Made by a program: the position numbers and the translations under genes. The notes beneath the pieces were generated by a model. The model was given only the letters and a program-made list of their open reading frames with translations. It was not told the origin of the DNA and ran no database searches. From assembly GCF_000237825.1 (NCBI RefSeq), contig NZ_CM001377.1, positions 434,001-498,000 of the forward strand: a DNA stretch of 64,000 nucleotides, in the 5' to 3' direction. Shown in pieces: positions 8,740 to 15,832 of the stretch. Origin of the DNA: Thermanaerovibrio velox DSM 12556 (GTDB lineage: Bacteria; Synergistota; Synergistia; Synergistales; Synergistaceae). Numbering within the stretch: the first letter of the stretch is position 1; each line of letters begins with the position of its first letter.

Positions 8740-9258
8740 CTAAGCCTGGGATTTGAGGTACTCGATGAGACCTCCTGCGGCCATTATGTCCCGCTCGAGG
8801 TCCGTAACCGCATCCCCGTGGAACTCCACCCCCTGAGTAAGGTTCCTTATGACCCCGGTGGAGGTGTCCACCTCCAGCTCGTCCCCGTCCTTCACCTGGC
8901 CGGCCTTTATGGCGTCCGACAGCCCCTTGACGAAGAGCACCGGGTAGCCGTTGTTTATGGCGTTCCTGTAGTAGATCCTGGCGAAGGACTCCGCCAGCAC
9001 CATGGGCACCCCTATCTCCTTGAGGCAGTAAACCGCGTGCTCCCTGCTGGACCCGGTGCCGAAGTTCCGGCCCGCCACCACGAAGTCCCCGGGGCGCACC
9101 TCCTTGGCGAAGTTCTCCTTGCCCGGGTAGTACTCGAAGGAGTACTGGGCCATCTTCTTGGGGTCCGTCTCCGCCAGGTACTTGTTGTGGTATATGAGGT
9201 CCGTGTCCACGTCGTCCCCGAAGACCCAGGCCCTTCCGCGAAGAACCGTATCACTCAT
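8740..9258 (-). CDS. Aconitase-family hydratase small subunit 2 (LeuD type)
   Basis: Second swivel subunit, 172 residues, with FGTGSSREHA and FARIYYRNAINNGYPV. Its specificity loop reads YLAE (27-30), different from both YLRT of isopropylmalate isomerase and the YTYT of its neighbour, so the two pairs probably act on different acids or different half-reactions. The ATG at 9258 follows AGGGGG by eight bases; the frame extends three codons further to a GTG, which I reject. It sits 13 bases upstream of large subunit 1. Confidence 0.87.
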   Translation of the reverse strand: MSDTVLRGRAWVFGDDVDTDLIYHNKYLAETDPKKMAQYSFEYYPGKENFAKEVRPGDFVVAGRNFGTGSSREHAVYCLKEIGVPMVLAESFARIYYRNAINNGYPVLFVKGLSDAIKAGQVKDGDELEVDTSTGVIRNLTQGVEFHGDAVTDLERDIMAAGGLIEYLKSQA

Positions 9259-9282
9259 ATGTGGCACCCCCTTGTACGTGGG

Positions 9283-10563
9283 TCATCCCAGGATGTCCCT
9301 GGGGTCCGTTATCACGCCTCTTACGGCGCTGGCCATGGCGGAGGCGGGGCTCATGAGGTAGGTGTGGCTGCCCTTGCCGACCTTGCCTATGAAGTTGCGG
9401 TTGGTGGTGGACACCCCCACGTCCCCGGAGGGAAGCGCTCCGTAGTGCTCCGCGGTGCAGAGGCTGCAGGTGGGGTTGGTGAAGATGACCCCCGCGTCCA
9501 GGAAGTCCTGGATGAAGCCCGCCTTGGCGCACTCCCTCATGACCTCCCTGGTGGAGGGGGTTATGATGACCCGCACGTCCGGGGACACCTTGAACCCCGC
9601 GGCCTTGAGGACCTCGTGGGCCGCCGCTATGTCCTCGAACCGGCCGTTGGAGCAGGAGCCTATGTGCACCTGGTCTATCCTCTCTCCAGCCACCTCCCGG
9701 ACCTTCTTCACGTTGTCCGGTGCGTCTGGGCAGGAGGCCAGGGGCTCAAGCTGGGACACGTCGAACCGCAGCTCCTCGGAGTACGCCGCGTCCCCGTCGG
9801 GACGGATCATCTCGACCCTGTCCAGTACCTCCTTGCCGGCCCTCTCCACGAGCCACTCCAGAACCGGACCGTTGGGCATTATCAGCCCCACCTTGCCGCT
9901 CATCTCGGTCACCATGGAGCACAGGGTTATGCGATCCGAGAGGCTGCTTTGCTCTATGGCGTCTCCGGTGAACTCCACCGCCTTGAAGAACATGCCGTCC
10001 GCCCCTAGGGTGCCCACCAGGTGGGTGAGGAAGTCCCTCATGTAAACCCCCCGCTGGAACTTACCCGTGGCGGTTATCTTCATGGTCTCCGGCACCCGGA
10101 ACCACAGGGTCCCCTTGATCCAGGAGGCCACTATGTCGGTGTTGCCGACGCCGGTGGCGAAGGCCCCCACGGCGCCCAGGAGGTTCATGTGGCTGTCGGT
10201 GCCCAATATAACGTCCCCGGGCTTGACCAGCCCGTTCTCCAGCAGCACGTGCTGGCCTATGCCCCAGTTGACGTCGAAGACCTTGGTTATGCCCTGCTTC
10301 TTGGCGAACTGGCGGATTATCTTCTGGTTGTTGGAGACCTTCTCCGAGTGGGCCGGGGCCTGGAGGTCGAAGGTGAAGGCTATCTTGTCCGGGTCCCACA
10401 CCTTGGCGTCCTTGCCGGTCACCTCCTCGAACTGGAGAACGCAGTTGGGCCCCCCGAAGTCCCTGGCGGTGGACAGGTCTATGTTGCACCAAACCCGGTC
10501 TCCCACCGACACGTCCTTGCCGGAGGCCCTGGCCATTATCTTCTGGATCATGGTCCGTCCCAT
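9283..10563 (-). CDS. Aconitase-family hydratase large subunit 2 (LeuC type, divergent)
   Basis: Iron-sulfur subunit, 426 residues. GTDSHMNLLGAVGAFATGVG and STTNRNFIGKVG mark the family, and cluster cysteines are kept in GSCSNGR and in NPTCSLCT, where the near-universal CGPC has become CSLC. The protein is clearly not a recent duplicate of large subunit 1. It pairs with the small subunit starting 24 bases downstream. Function is predicted as hydro-lyase/isomerase; the substrate is unknown. Confidence 0.87.
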   Translation of the reverse strand: MGRTMIQKIMARASGKDVSVGDRVWCNIDLSTARDFGGPNCVLQFEEVTGKDAKVWDPDKIAFTFDLQAPAHSEKVSNNQKIIRQFAKKQGITKVFDVNWGIGQHVLLENGLVKPGDVILGTDSHMNLLGAVGAFATGVGNTDIVASWIKGTLWFRVPETMKITATGKFQRGVYMRDFLTHLVGTLGADGMFFKAVEFTGDAIEQSSLSDRITLCSMVTEMSGKVGLIMPNGPVLEWLVERAGKEVLDRVEMIRPDGDAAYSEELRFDVSQLEPLASCPDAPDNVKKVREVAGERIDQVHIGSCSNGRFEDIAAAHEVLKAAGFKVSPDVRVIITPSTREVMRECAKAGFIQDFLDAGVIFTNPTCSLCTAEHYGALPSGDVGVSTTNRNFIGKVGKGSHTYLMSPASAMASAVRGVITDPRDILG

Positions 10564-10592
10564 GATTTCATCCCCTCCCTGAATGGAGTCCG

Positions 10593-11150
10593 CTACTTCA
10601 TGCCGAGGAACGACTTGATGGTCTCGAAGTTCATGAAGTCCGCCTTGTTTACTATCACCCCTTCGGGGCTTCGGAGCGAACCGTCTCCCTCGTGGGCGTG
10701 GTTGGCTATGATGTGGGCTATGTCGCTGGGTATCCCGTTCCTCATGGCTATGACGGTGCCGGAGAAGGGGTGCCGAAGGTCCTTGCCCATCTTGGATTTG
10801 ACGGTCTTGCCGTCCGGGCCCTTCTCGTACTCAACCAGCTTCCCCACGTCGTGAAGGAGAGCCCCGGCTATGAGCCTGTCGTTGTCCAGCTTGTAGCCCC
10901 CCTCGTCCTTGTAAAGGCCGTTGAACTCGTCCATGGCGGCCTTGGCCATCCTGGTCACACCCCTGGTGTGGGTGAGGTACGAGGCAGGGCAGTCGGGGAT
11001 TAGAAGGGTGAACGGGATTCGCGCCATGTCCTCCGGTTCCCAGCCCCCGGTCTTCAGGGCGTCTTCATAGGCGGCCAAGACCTTGTCCTTGAGATCCGGA
11101 TCGCAGATCCAGTCCACCTCCGGGAGCAGCTTTGCTATCCTCTCCTTCAT
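10593..11150 (-). CDS. HD-domain phosphohydrolase-like protein, first gene of the citrate lyase/aconitase operon
   Basis: 185-residue soluble protein with a metal-binding HD fold: an early His in SYLTHTRGVTRMA, the HD pair in AGALLHDVGKL, further His residues in HIIANHAHEGDGS and a late Asp in VNKADFM. These are the ligands used by HD phosphohydrolases. No signal peptide or membrane helix. It is 29 bases upstream of large subunit 2 and appears co-transcribed. I do not know its substrate. A role in handling a nucleotide, cofactor or phosphorylated intermediate of the pathway is possible but unsupported. Confidence 0.75.
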   Translation of the reverse strand: MKERIAKLLPEVDWICDPDLKDKVLAAYEDALKTGGWEPEDMARIPFTLLIPDCPASYLTHTRGVTRMAKAAMDEFNGLYKDEGGYKLDNDRLIAGALLHDVGKLVEYEKGPDGKTVKSKMGKDLRHPFSGTVIAMRNGIPSDIAHIIANHAHEGDGSLRSPEGVIVNKADFMNFETIKSFLGMK

Positions 11151-11178
11151 CTTGGGTTTCCCTCCCTGTCTTTGAGTA

Positions 11179-11206
11179 GTCCCCAGGCGGTGTTAAGCCT
11201 GGGGAC
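11179..11206 (-). terminator. Hairpin between the GntR gene and the metabolic operon
   Basis: A perfect 10-bp stem (GTCCCCAGGC at 11179-11188 with 11197-11206) and an 8-base loop. No U-run follows on the minus strand, so partial attenuation or transcript processing is more likely than full termination. Confidence 0.5.
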
Positions 11207-11217
11207 GGCGATGCTTC

Positions 11218-11943
11218 TTAAGGACTTACCCCTTTAAGGGCCAGCACCTCCTGAAGGGTCTTGTAGATGCGCTCGATGTGCTCCCTGGCGGCGCTCTCCG
11301 CCCGGTCCGGATCCCTGTCTAGGATGGCATCGTAAAGGGTTTTGTGCTCGTTGAGGAACGCCTCCTTGTCCTCCAGGAGGGCGTAGATCCTGTCGTGGGT
11401 GGCCATTATGAGGTTGAAGTTCATGCGCACGATGTTGACGAACACGAAGTTCCTGGTGGCCTCCGCCAGGGCAAGGTGAAAGTCAAAGTCCCCCTTTGCC
11501 CGGCTCTCCAGGTCGTCAAGACCCTCCCTGGTGGAGGATAGGACCCGTCTCATCTTGGTGAGGTCGCTGGGCATGGCCCTCCTGGCGGCCTCCCGGGCTA
11601 TTGCGGGGTCCAGGACCCTGCGGGCCTCCATGAGCTCCAGGATGGCCTCGTCCTCAAGGGGAAGCCCCCTTTCCCTCAGTGGGTCACCCTCTTTTGACGA
11701 ATGCCTGGGACGCCGTACGAACCGCCCCTTGCCGGGGATGCTCTCTATGAGTCCCATGAGCTCCAAAACCCTGAAGGCCTCCCGGAGGGAGCTCCGGCTG
11801 ACCCCAAGCTGATCCATCAGGGACCGCTCCGGCGGAAGGGGATCCCCGGGTTTGAGACGCCCGGAGGATATGTCCCCCTTTATCTCCTCCACCACCTTCT
11901 CGTATATCCTGGTCTGCCGTACCCTATCGGGCAAGGGGATCAT
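11218..11943 (-). CDS. GntR/FadR-family transcriptional regulator
   Basis: 241 residues: an N-terminal winged helix (GDPLPPERSLMDQLGVSRSSLREAFRVLELMGLIESIPGKGRFV) and a C-terminal all-helical FCD ligand domain (DFDFHLALAEAT and the late HKTLYDAILDRD segment, whose His/Asp residues commonly bind a metal and a carboxylate effector). It lies directly upstream of the HD/aconitase/citrate lyase operon in the same direction and probably controls it, sensing an organic acid. The ATG at 11943 is only one base from AGGAGG; the TTG at 11934 has better spacing and may be the true start. Confidence 0.88.
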   Translation of the reverse strand: MIPLPDRVRQTRIYEKVVEEIKGDISSGRLKPGDPLPPERSLMDQLGVSRSSLREAFRVLELMGLIESIPGKGRFVRRPRHSSKEGDPLRERGLPLEDEAILELMEARRVLDPAIAREAARRAMPSDLTKMRRVLSSTREGLDDLESRAKGDFDFHLALAEATRNFVFVNIVRMNFNLIMATHDRIYALLEDKEAFLNEHKTLYDAILDRDPDRAESAAREHIERIYKTLQEVLALKGVSP

Positions 11944-11958
11944 CCCTCCTAACTGGTC

Positions 11959-11981
11959 GGTCCAGCAATTCTTTGTGGACC
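11959..11981. promoter_or_regulatory. Candidate operator for the GntR regulator
   Basis: Inverted repeat GGTCCA (11959-11964) and TGGACC (11976-11981). It lies between the minus-strand -10 and the GntR start, where a bound repressor would block its own transcription. Similar in style to FadR-family TGGTnnnACCA sites but not identical. Confidence 0.4.
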
Positions 11982-11992
11982 ACCCAGTGCAC

Positions 11993-12021
11993 CTTATACA
12001 CTATTCGGCCAATTTGAGCAA
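11993..12021 (-). promoter_or_regulatory. Promoter of the GntR gene and probably the downstream operon
   Basis: On the minus strand TTGCTC (12016-12021) and TATAAG (11993-11998) are separated by 17 bases, a good housekeeping-type promoter about 50 bases ahead of the gene. Confidence 0.65.
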
Positions 12022-12051
12022 CCGTTAACTAGTTCGGAATAGTTGGAAAAT

Positions 12052-12079
12052 TTGAGTTTCGACGCCCCCGTGTTATCCT
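12052..12079 (+). promoter_or_regulatory. Promoter of the nucleoside kinase gene
   Basis: TTGAGT (12052-12057) and TATCCT (12074-12079) with a 16-base spacer, about 80 bases before the start codon. An AT-rich CodY-box-like word (12038-12052, 11 of 15 matches to AATTTTCWGAAAATT) touches the -35. Confidence 0.45.
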
Positions 12080-12158
12080 TGAGGCACCATGTAATAAGCC
12101 TTACGAATCGTTGGCTTCAGGGTCCCGAGGGCCAACGCGGAACTTTAGGAGGGGTATC

Positions 12159-13802
12159 ATGGGGTTTAACGTGAGCGTCGTAGGCTTCGGGGATATGGTC
12201 TGTGAGATGCCCCTTACGGGATCTGAGCTCCTGTCCCTGTCCAGGGTGGAGGGAGGTCATCAGGTGGTGGCCTGCAGGGTCAACCACTACCTTCGTCCCT
12301 TGAGCTGGGTCATCGACGGACCCTCGGAGGTGCAGTTCGTTGACACCGGCAGCTTCGAGGGGATGGAGGTTTACCGCAGGACCCTGAGCTTCCTCCTGGT
12401 GATGGCCTGCAAGAGGGCGCTTGGACAGGACGTGATAATAAGGCACTCCATGAGCGACGGTTACTACTGCGAGCTCGTGGGAGGCGAGGCCTCGGAGGAC
12501 GACGTAAGGGCCGTGAAGGCCGAGATGGACCGCCTAATAGGGCTCAACATTCCAATACACCGGGAGGTCCTGCCCCTCGACAAGGCGAAGGCGGTCTTTG
12601 AGCGTCAGGGCAACCTTGACAAGGCGAGGCTTCTCAAGTGGACCGCCGTTGACCCGGTGGTGACCTACCGGTGCGCCGAGACTTACGGCTACTTCTACGC
12701 TCCCCTGGCCTCCAGCACCGGACAGGTCAAGGTCTTCGACCTGCTCTACTACCCGCCGGGCATGGTCCTCCAATTCCCCACCGTGTCCTTCCCGGACCGC
12801 ATCCCCCCCTTCCAGGCCCCGAAGAGCCTGGCGGAGGTCTTCATAGAGTACTCCCAGTGGCTCGATGTGCTGGGGGTCACAACCATGGACAGCATCCATG
12901 AGCGGGTTGCCTCCGGCAGGGGGCTGGAGCTGATACTGGTCTCCGAGGCCCTCCACGGGGAGGCCTTGGCCCGGGTGGCCAGGGAGATATGCGAGAGAGG
13001 ACAGATCAAACTGGTCTGCCTCGCGGGACCCTCGGGCTCCGGCAAGACCACCACCGCCAAAAGGCTTCAGGTGCAGCTGCAGGTGTGCGGCAAGAGGCCG
13101 GTGGCCATATCCCTGGACGACTACTTTGTGGACCGGGAAAAGACCCCCAGGGACGAGAACGGGGATTACGACTTCGAGGCCCTGGAGGCCCTGGACCTTG
13201 ACGCCATAAACCGGGATCTGTCGGACCTCATGGAGGGCAAGGAGGTTCAGCTGCCCAAGTTCGACTTCATAACCGGCAGGAGAAAACCCGGCAAGCGCCT
13301 TAAGATAACCGGGGACGACGTGATAATAATAGAGGGCATACACGGGCTCAACGAAAGGCTCACCAGGTCCATACCGGATGAGATGAAGTATAAGATCTTC
13401 GTGTCCCCCCTAACCGGGGTGAGCCTGGACAGGCACAACAGGACCAGCACCACCGACAACCGCCTGCTGCGGCGGCTGGTAAGGGACCATCGGGTGAGGG
13501 GACACTCCCCGGAGAGCACGCTCCTCCGGTGGCCCTCGGTCATAAGGGGTTCCCACCGGCACATCTTCCCCTATCAGGCGGTGGCGGACGTGATGTTCAA
13601 CACCGCCTTGGTGTACGAGCTGCCGGTGCTCAAGGGCTACGCGGAGCCCCTGCTAAGGGCGGTGCCCGAGGAGTCCCCCGCCTACGGAGAGGCCCAGCGG
13701 CTTCTGTCCATGCTCAGGTTCGTCCCATTCATCCCGTCGGATAACGTGCCCAACCTGTCCATACTGAGGGAGTTCATCGGGGGAAGCTGCTTCGAGGATT
13801 AG
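12159..13802 (+). CDS. TGS-domain nucleoside (uridine) kinase-like protein
   Basis: 547-residue cytosolic protein with a synthetase-like N-terminus and a kinase C-terminus. Roughly residues 1-60 are TGS-like and 60-250 resemble the second additional domain of threonyl-tRNA synthetase, including RHSMSDGYYCELVGGEAS. From about 285 a phosphoribulokinase/uridine kinase domain starts with GPSGSGKTTTAKRLQ and continues with SLDDYFVDREKTPRDENGDY and IIIEGIHGLN. This architecture is a known conserved family of anaerobes and thermophiles whose physiological substrate is poorly defined. The start is ATG 12159 after TAGGAGGGG; the open frame 16 codons upstream is not translated. Transcribed alone, divergently from the GntR gene. 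Confidence 0.87.
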   Translation: MGFNVSVVGFGDMVCEMPLTGSELLSLSRVEGGHQVVACRVNHYLRPLSWVIDGPSEVQFVDTGSFEGMEVYRRTLSFLLVMACKRALGQDVIIRHSMSDGYYCELVGGEASEDDVRAVKAEMDRLIGLNIPIHREVLPLDKAKAVFERQGNLDKARLLKWTAVDPVVTYRCAETYGYFYAPLASSTGQVKVFDLLYYPPGMVLQFPTVSFPDRIPPFQAPKSLAEVFIEYSQWLDVLGVTTMDSIHERVASGRGLELILVSEALHGEALARVAREICERGQIKLVCLAGPSGSGKTTTAKRLQVQLQVCGKRPVAISLDDYFVDREKTPRDENGDYDFEALEALDLDAINRDLSDLMEGKEVQLPKFDFITGRRKPGKRLKITGDDVIIIEGIHGLNERLTRSIPDEMKYKIFVSPLTGVSLDRHNRTSTTDNRLLRRLVRDHRVRGHSPESTLLRWPSVIRGSHRHIFPYQAVADVMFNTALVYELPVLKGYAEPLLRAVPEESPAYGEAQRLLSMLRFVPFIPSDNVPNLSILREFIGGSCFED

Positions 13803-13837
13803 GGCTGAAACCCGTGCCTTTGACCGCTAGGGACCGC

Positions 13838-13874
13838 ACCGCCCCCTGGGAAAGAGCCCTTCCCAGGGGGCGGT
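13838..13874 (+). terminator. Terminator after the nucleoside kinase gene
   Basis: A 15-bp perfect stem (ACCGCCCCCTGGGAA, 13838-13852, with 13860-13874) and a 7-base loop, 36 bases past the stop codon. The U-tract is weak (ATCTTCC). Confidence 0.7.
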
Positions 13875-14046
13875 ATCTTCCAGGGCTTTCCGGCGGCATG
13901 ACCTTTAGCGCCCCCCGTCATCCGGTGCTTCCTCCTCATCCATGGTAGGCCGCGGCCTCGCGGATGCCTCGTCCTCTCTGCCCTTGCCGGGACCCCCGGG
14001 CATTCGGTGGACTCGGTGGGGGAAGAAGGGGTTGAGACAACGAAAA

Positions 14047-14068
14047 AGGGCCTCCCCAAGGAGGCCCT
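14047..14068 (-). terminator. Terminator of the tRNA-Val transcript
   Basis: Minus-strand hairpin AGGGCCTCC/GGAGGCCCT with a 4-base loop followed by CTTTTTCG, ten bases beyond the tRNA 3' end. Confidence 0.75.
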
Positions 14069-14077
14069 AGATCATCA

Positions 14078-14152
14078 TGGTGGGCGGCACAGGGATCGAA
14101 CCTGTGACCCCTGCCGTGTGAAGGCAGTGCTCTCCCGCTGAGCTAGCCGCCC
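14078..14152 (-). tRNA. tRNA-Val (anticodon CAC)
   Basis: Reverse strand folds as a full cloverleaf: acceptor GGGCGGC/GCCGCCC, D arm with AGCTCAGCGGGAGAGC, anticodon stem CTGCC/GGCAG with loop TTCACAC (anticodon CAC, reads GUG), and T arm CACAGGTTCGATCCCTGTG. The CCA end is encoded (14078-14080). It has its own promoter and terminator. Confidence 0.95.
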
Positions 14153-14170
14153 CAACCCGCAACGGTGAAG

Positions 14171-14199
14171 ATTCTACAACGGAACTTGGGTTTTTGCAA
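14171..14199 (-). promoter_or_regulatory. Promoter of tRNA-Val
   Basis: Minus-strand TTGCAA (14194-14199), 17-base spacer, TAGAAT (14171-14176); predicted transcription start about ten bases before the tRNA. Confidence 0.7.
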
Positions 14200-14272
14200 G
14201 CCCCTCGCTCCTGCGACCTGGGCCGCTCCCGCCGAATCGGTGGGGGAGGAGGGGCCCTCCGGCCCTTGGGGG

Positions 14273-14443
14273 CTAGCGCTTCACGCTGTAGCTCTTGCTG
14301 CCCCAGGGCTTACCCTTTATGGGGTCCCCCTCCAGGAGCTGGAGGAACTTGTCGAAGCACTTGGGACACCGGGTGACCGGCTCCTTGCCCTCCACCTGGA
14401 ACTCGTGTTTGCAGCTCACGCAGCGAAAACGACGCACCTCCAA
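14273..14443 (-). CDS. Small zinc-ribbon protein
   Basis: About 56 residues with CVSC and CPKC knuckles (RFRCVSCKHEFQVEGKEPVTRCPKCF), a one-zinc ribbon resembling the FmdB/rubredoxin-like regulatory ribbons. The tail is basic. I use TTG 14443 after GAGGAGG; GTG 14437 is an equally spaced alternative. It has a good promoter of its own overlapping the end of thiC. Precise function unknown; nucleic-acid or protein binding would be usual for such ribbons. Confidence 0.65.
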   Translation of the reverse strand: MEVRRFRCVSCKHEFQVEGKEPVTRCPKCFDKFLQLLEGDPIKGKPWGSKSYSVKR

Positions 14444-14528
14444 GACACCTCCTCGCTGATCAAGGCTTTGTTTCGGCCGGGTAACAACACAACCGTCAGC
14501 TGCGGCTGCCGCACCGCTAACGGAGCCA

Positions 14529-14557
14529 ATTATAATATTGGTCAGACTTTTTTCCAA
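14529..14557 (-). promoter_or_regulatory. Promoter of the zinc-ribbon gene, -35 inside thiC
   Basis: Minus-strand TTGGAA (14552-14557, within the last codons of thiC), 17-base spacer, perfect TATAAT (14529-14534). Confidence 0.65.
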
Positions 14558-15831
14558 GAGGCTATGGCTTCCCTTGCGATCCTCATGGCGCACAGGGGGC
14601 CGCACATGGCACAACCCTCCTGGGAGCGGTGCGGGTCCTGTTGGAAGGCCCAGGGGGTGAGAGCTGCCTTTCTCTGGGCCTCCCAGTCCATGGCCCCCCG
14701 GGCTTCCGACATGATCCGGTCCCTCTCCAGCGCCCACGGGATTCCCTTCTCCATGTCCCCCACGTGGGCCGCCACCAAGGACGCCCTCACCCCCTCCACC
14801 ACGTCCTCCAGGGAGGGGAACCCCAGGTGTTCCTTAGGGGTGACGTAGCACAGGAAGTCCGCCCCCGCGGAGGCCGCCACGGCACCTCCTATGGCCCCCA
14901 CCAGGTGGTCCATGCCCGGCGCTGAGTCGGTGACCAAGGGACCTAGCACGTAGAAGGGAGCTCCCTGGCAGAGCCGCTTCTGAAGCTCCACGTTGGTCCG
15001 GATCTGTCCTAGGGGCACGTGCCCGGGCCCTTCCACCATGGCCTGCACCTTGGCCTCCCGGCACATCTTAACCTGCCTGCCAAGCTCCAGCAGCTCCGCC
15101 ACCTGGGCCCTGTCGGTGGCGTCGCTGCCGGATCCGGGCCTTAGGCCGTCCCCGAGGCTCAGGGTCATGTCCCACCTCCTGGCTATCTCCAAGAGCCGGT
15201 CGAAGTCCTCCGCGAACGGGTTCTCCCGGTCGTTGTGGATCATCCAGGCGGCCAGTATGGAGCCCCCGCGGCTTACGATGTTGGTCACCCTCCCCTGGGA
15301 TGTGAGGTGGTGCAGCGCGTTCCTGGTAAGGCCGGTGTGAACCGTGACGAAGTCCACCCCCATGCGGCCGTGAAGCTCCACCGCATGGAACATCTCGTCC
15401 ACGGTCATGTCCACCACCTTCCGGCCCTGAAGACGGCACCGCACCGCCGCGAAGTACAGCGGCACGGTACCAACCGGCACCTGGGACCTGTCAAGCACCG
15501 CCTCCAGGACCTCCTGGGCGTCATCCCCGGTGCTCAGGTCCATAACTGTATGAGCCCCCGCGGAAACGGCCCCTTCGAGTTTCTTGAGCTCCTCTTCCAC
15601 GGAGCTCATCCCCTTGGAGGTGCCTATGTTGGCGTTCACCTTGGTCCTAAGCCCCTGGCCTATGCCCACGGGCCTGTCCTTGGGCTTCGTGAGGCTCCGG
15701 GGTATGACGCAAAGCCCCTGGGCGATCAGCCGCATCAGCTCCTGCTCTTCAACGCCTTCGTCCCTAGATACCAGCTGGACCTCCCGGCATGTCTCCCCCA
15801 GGGATGCCATCTCCATGATCGTGCGGCTCAT
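14542..15831 (-). CDS. thiC: Phosphomethylpyrimidine synthase ThiC
   Basis: Radical-SAM enzyme that converts aminoimidazole ribotide to HMP phosphate, the pyrimidine half of thiamine. 429 residues with NANIGTS, GTVPLYFAA, VEGPGHVPLGQI, YVLGPLVTDSAPGMDH and the C-terminal cluster motif CAMCGPLC. The last spacing is C-x2-C-x3-C rather than the x4 of the enterobacterial enzyme; my recollection is that shorter anaerobe/archaeal ThiC proteins share this. The start is one base after the thi4 stop, so the two are translated together from the TPP-riboswitch transcript. Confidence 0.95.
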   Translation of the reverse strand: MSRTIMEMASLGETCREVQLVSRDEGVEEQELMRLIAQGLCVIPRSLTKPKDRPVGIGQGLRTKVNANIGTSKGMSSVEEELKKLEGAVSAGAHTVMDLSTGDDAQEVLEAVLDRSQVPVGTVPLYFAAVRCRLQGRKVVDMTVDEMFHAVELHGRMGVDFVTVHTGLTRNALHHLTSQGRVTNIVSRGGSILAAWMIHNDRENPFAEDFDRLLEIARRWDMTLSLGDGLRPGSGSDATDRAQVAELLELGRQVKMCREAKVQAMVEGPGHVPLGQIRTNVELQKRLCQGAPFYVLGPLVTDSAPGMDHLVGAIGGAVAASAGADFLCYVTPKEHLGFPSLEDVVEGVRASLVAAHVGDMEKGIPWALERDRIMSEARGAMDWEAQRKAALTPWAFQQDPHRSQEGCAMCGPLCAMRIAREAIASWKKV

Positions 15832-15832
15832 T

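Noticed and set aside
6975-10563. Leucine biosynthesis leuCD genes
   Set aside because: Two pairs occur together with citrate lyase and an isocitrate dehydrogenase-like gene, leuA and leuB are absent, and both small-subunit loops differ from the YLRT of isopropylmalate isomerase.
13799-14059. 86-residue minus-strand frame after the nucleoside kinase gene
   Set aside because: Covers two terminator hairpins and has no recognisable motif.
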